DNA of 64,000 nucleotides from Pararhodonellum marinum (GTDB lineage Bacteria > Bacteroidota > Bacteroidia > Cytophagales > Cyclobacteriaceae): positions 186,001 to 250,000 of the forward strand of contig NZ_JACEFJ010000001.1 of assembly GCF_015354735.1 (NCBI RefSeq). The letters are read 5' to 3'. Under the pieces are notes generated by a model, which was not told where the DNA came from, did no database searches, and saw nothing but the letters and a program-made list of their open reading frames with translations. Made by a program: the position numbers and the translations under genes. Within the stretch, counting starts at the first letter, position 1. Each line of letters opens with the position of its first letter. This document shows, one piece after another, positions 61,558 to 64,000 of this stretch.

Positions 61558-63840
61558 ATGTGGAATAAGATATTTTTTAGTTTTCCAATTCAATTGTTAT
61601 TGCTTCACCTCAGGAAAAACATTGCCTTGGTAGGGATTTGGGTCCTGTTGACGGTGACAGTCATGCAGGGATTTGGCAGGGTGCTAGGTATTCCGTATCT
61701 GTTTTTAGATCCCGAATACCTCAATGAAGTGTCCTGGTTGGGATTTTTCCTGATGGGGGTGGGACTATGTGTTTTTACCATGGCCTTTCACATGACCACC
61801 TACATGATGGATGGAGCACGGTTTAAGTTTCTGGCGGTGGTCAGGAGGCCTTTCTTGCAATTTTGCATCAACAATGGGATAATCCCTCTCTTGTTTTATA
61901 TCATTTACCTTTACGCCTTCATCAGTTTTCAGCTTGATAATGACCATGAGAGCAGCTGGGTGATTTTCAGATATGTATTGGGATTCTCAGCGGGGAGTAT
62001 CATCAGTTACTTACTGATGTTTCTTTATTTTGGATACAGCAATAAGGATATTTTCATTCTTTTTGCAGATTCGGTTGATAAGCAGTTGAGGAAGACCCGG
62101 ATATCTCGGGTCAATGTGGTCAAAAGGTACCAGGAAAGAAAAAGGACCCGGGACAATGTTTTGTATTATCTGGATGCGAAATTAAAAGTGCATCCCGTAA
62201 GGCAAGATCTATCACGGTTTGAAAGGCATCAGTTGCTGAAGGTATTTGATCAAAATCACTTGAATCTTTTTTTGATTCAAATGGTCTTGATCATTTTTAT
62301 ACTGACCTTGGGATTTTTCAGGGAAAAGGTGTTTTTGCAATTTCCAGCCGCCATGAGCGCTACACTTCTGCTTGCCATTCTAACAATGGGGGTAGGAGCT
62401 GTCAGTTTTTGGTTGAGAGAATGGGCCACGCCATTGGTTTTTTTGGCTTTGATCCTATTCAACCTGGTCTCCAGTTCCCGTTTTTTAAATAGACCCCATA
62501 GTGCCTTTGGATTGGATTATGAGAGGGAACCGGCTATCTATACCATTAACCGTCTCAATGAATTGCTTCATCCAGATACCGTGTTGGAGGATTATCGGAA
62601 CACCAAATCTATCTTGGACAATTGGAGAGGTAAATTCCCCAAAACACAGGCTCCAAAAATGGTTATCATTACCACAAGTGGGGGTGGGCAGCGGGCGGCC
62701 CTTTGGACCATGAATGTGCTTCAACAGGCCCATATAGCCACAGAAGGAAAATTTTTCAACCACACCCAATTGATTTCTGGGGCATCGGGAGGCTTGATAG
62801 GGGCTGCTTTTTTTAGGGAATTGTATTTGCAGGCCCAGTCTGATAGCTCCATTGACCTGACTTCCAAGACCTACCTTGACCAGATTTCTTCCGATAACCT
62901 CAATCCCATTATATTCACACTTTTGGTCAATGATTTATTGATCCGGAACCAGTATTTTGAATACAATGGGAGAAGGTATCTTCAGGACAGGGGCTTTGCA
63001 TTCGAAAATCAACTCAACCTCAATACCAAGGGGGTTTTGGACAAACCCCTGAAAGCCTATGAAGAACCTGAAAGGAACGCATTGATTCCCATGCTTCCAA
63101 TCACCCCGATGATAGTCAATGATGGTCGAAAATTATTCATCAGCCCACATTCTATGAGTTATATGGGTATTTCTATCCACCGATATCTGGGGAGCAGTGA
63201 GAAAAGCCAAGCCATTGACTTCAAACGTTTTTTTGACGAGCATGATGCAGACAACCTTAGGTTTATCAGTGCCCTTCGAATGGGTGCTACCTTTCCATTT
63301 ATCACACCTAATATTCAACTGCCCTCCAATCCTCAAATGGAAGTCATGGATGCGGGTTTGTCCGATAATTTCGGAGTAAAGGATGCCAGCAGGTTTATGT
63401 ACATATTTAGGGATTGGATCAAAGCAAATACCTCAGGAGTGATTTTGATCACCATAAGGGATTCAGAAAAGTTTACAGAAATCGAAGAGAAATCGCCACC
63501 CACTTTAATAGAAAAGATAGTTACTCCACTCAAGAACATTTATGCAAACTGGGATAAGGTTCAGACCTTAGACAATGAAATTCTTTATAATTTCATGCAT
63601 GATGCGATAGGAGTACCATTGGCAAGGGTTGAGTTTGAATACGATACCCGTGATTATCTTGAATCCGATTCCGACACTGGAGAGGTGAACTTAAATGTAA
63701 TGGATTTAGAAATACAGCGGGCCTCCCTAAACTGGCGGTTGACTGCCAAGGAGAAAAGAAGCATTCTAGATAATATCAATAGCAAGCCAAACAGACGATC
63801 CATGCAGAAGTTGATGGATCTTTTCAGCCATGAGCACTAG
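61558..63840 (+). CDS. membrane-anchored patatin-like phospholipase
   Basis: 760 residues. The first about 320 residues contain roughly seven hydrophobic segments (for example LVGIWVLLTVTVMQGFG, FFLMGVGLCVFTMAF, LFYIIYLYAFISFQL, IISYLLMFLYFGY, LFLIQMVLIIFILTLGFF). The soluble patatin domain has the oxyanion SGGGQRAALW, the nucleophile Ser in HTQLISGASGGLIGAAFF (GASGG) and the Asp in MDAGLSDNFGVK (family D-G/A-G). Predicted to hydrolyse acyl lipids at the inner membrane. Stop codon overlaps the stop of the next minus-strand gene. Confidence 0.88.
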   Translation: MWNKIFFSFPIQLLLLHLRKNIALVGIWVLLTVTVMQGFGRVLGIPYLFLDPEYLNEVSWLGFFLMGVGLCVFTMAFHMTTYMMDGARFKFLAVVRRPFLQFCINNGIIPLLFYIIYLYAFISFQLDNDHESSWVIFRYVLGFSAGSIISYLLMFLYFGYSNKDIFILFADSVDKQLRKTRISRVNVVKRYQERKRTRDNVLYYLDAKLKVHPVRQDLSRFERHQLLKVFDQNHLNLFLIQMVLIIFILTLGFFREKVFLQFPAAMSATLLLAILTMGVGAVSFWLREWATPLVFLALILFNLVSSSRFLNRPHSAFGLDYEREPAIYTINRLNELLHPDTVLEDYRNTKSILDNWRGKFPKTQAPKMVIITTSGGGQRAALWTMNVLQQAHIATEGKFFNHTQLISGASGGLIGAAFFRELYLQAQSDSSIDLTSKTYLDQISSDNLNPIIFTLLVNDLLIRNQYFEYNGRRYLQDRGFAFENQLNLNTKGVLDKPLKAYEEPERNALIPMLPITPMIVNDGRKLFISPHSMSYMGISIHRYLGSSEKSQAIDFKRFFDEHDADNLRFISALRMGATFPFITPNIQLPSNPQMEVMDAGLSDNFGVKDASRFMYIFRDWIKANTSGVILITIRDSEKFTEIEEKSPPTLIEKIVTPLKNIYANWDKVQTLDNEILYNFMHDAIGVPLARVEFEYDTRDYLESDSDTGEVNLNVMDLEIQRASLNWRLTAKEKRSILDNINSKPNRRSMQKLMDLFSHEH

Positions 63841-64000
63841 TCTACACCTACGGAGGCTTCAAATTGATTGAGGGCCTCCTGATTGCCTACCACATAGACA
63901 ATGTCGCCAAGTTTCAATTTGGTATGTCCATGAATATCAGAAAAAATCACTCCGTTTCTTTTGATCGCCACAATGTTGACTCCGGTCTCTTGTCTAAGGT
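63837..64000 (-). CDS. C-terminal part of a TrkA-C (RCK_C) domain protein, 5' end beyond window
   Basis: About 53 codons at the end of the window: ETGVNIVAIKRNGVIFSDIHGHTKLKLGDIVYVVG and a short tail QEALNQFEASVGVD (partly quoted: VAIKRNGVIFSDI, KLGDIVYVVG). This is the ligand-binding RCK_C fold at the C-terminus of K+ uptake regulators or monovalent cation:proton antiporters. Which of these cannot be told from the fragment. Its TAG stop (63837-63839) interleaves with the patatin stop. Confidence 0.7.
   Translation of the reverse strand, partial: LRQETGVNIVAIKRNGVIFSDIHGHTKLKLGDIVYVVGNQEALNQFEASVGVD

Noticed and set aside
1-64000. CRISPR arrays, rRNA or tRNA genes
   Set aside because: No regularly spaced short repeats with spacers and no cloverleaf with GGTTCGAATCC-like T-arm was noticed on reading; a tRNAscan run could confirm.

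Overview
The window looks like a chromosomal segment of a member of Bacteroidetes, most likely Cytophagales/Cyclobacteriaceae (Algoriphagus/Belliella-like). This is inferred from family content (GWxTD protein, DUF4221, DUF4494, DUF5723, DUF6913-like and a histone H1-like small protein), from promoter-like TAnnTTTG boxes with an upstream TTG about 17-20 nt away, from lipoprotein signals and from moderate G+C. No species-level claim is possible from the sequence alone.

Region 1 (1-8,050) is a decayed accessory island. It holds a frameshifted outer-membrane barrel gene, an NVEALA-like exported peptide gene with a DUF4221 lipoprotein gene and the stump of a second lipoprotein gene. Next comes a toxin-antitoxin block: a frameshifted Xre regulator, a DUF2683-like antitoxin, a YoeB-type toxin and the tail of a second RelE-type toxin. 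After that lie two separated pieces of a mobile-element primase/helicase, the second fused in frame to the tail of an unrelated glycine-rich protein. A 798-bp tandem duplication follows, carrying paralogous lipoproteins, then a third frameshifted paralog. The island ends in 1.3 kb of repeat-rich non-coding DNA with a long inverted repeat.

Region 2 (8,050-30,700) is mostly housekeeping: rlmB, GWxTD protein, methyltransferase, thyA, class-IV aminotransferase, sdaAB, a TolC/HlyD efflux pair, maf, DUF1015, accC, a serine-palmitoyltransferase-like enzyme, a histone H1-like gene shorter than 60 codons, dapA, DUF6913-like, an enlarged ligA, tetR, xseAB, an ECF sigma/anti-sigma/Spy-like envelope operon, and uspA.

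Region 3 (30,700-46,600) contains a structured RNA at about 31,012-31,223 that fits a 6S (6S-Flavo type) RNA, then an alpha/beta hydrolase, an M28 peptidase, two tandem small barrel proteins related to the broken one at the window start, proC, mscS, metG with an almost leaderless promoter, several small proteins, a DUF5723 barrel, and an M19-like dipeptidase with a DUF900-like hydrolase.

Region 4 (46,600-64,000) has a membrane metallophosphoesterase, the four-gene Anbu cluster (ATP-grasp, alpha-E, Anbu proteasome-like peptidase, transglutaminase), rnhB, an MGH1-like glucosidase, a glycosyltransferase with an LpxH-like phosphoesterase, a sugar transporter with a PfkB kinase, an HD protein, DUF4494, a membrane-anchored patatin, and the end of a TrkA-C-containing transporter. 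No tRNA, rRNA or CRISPR array was recognised.
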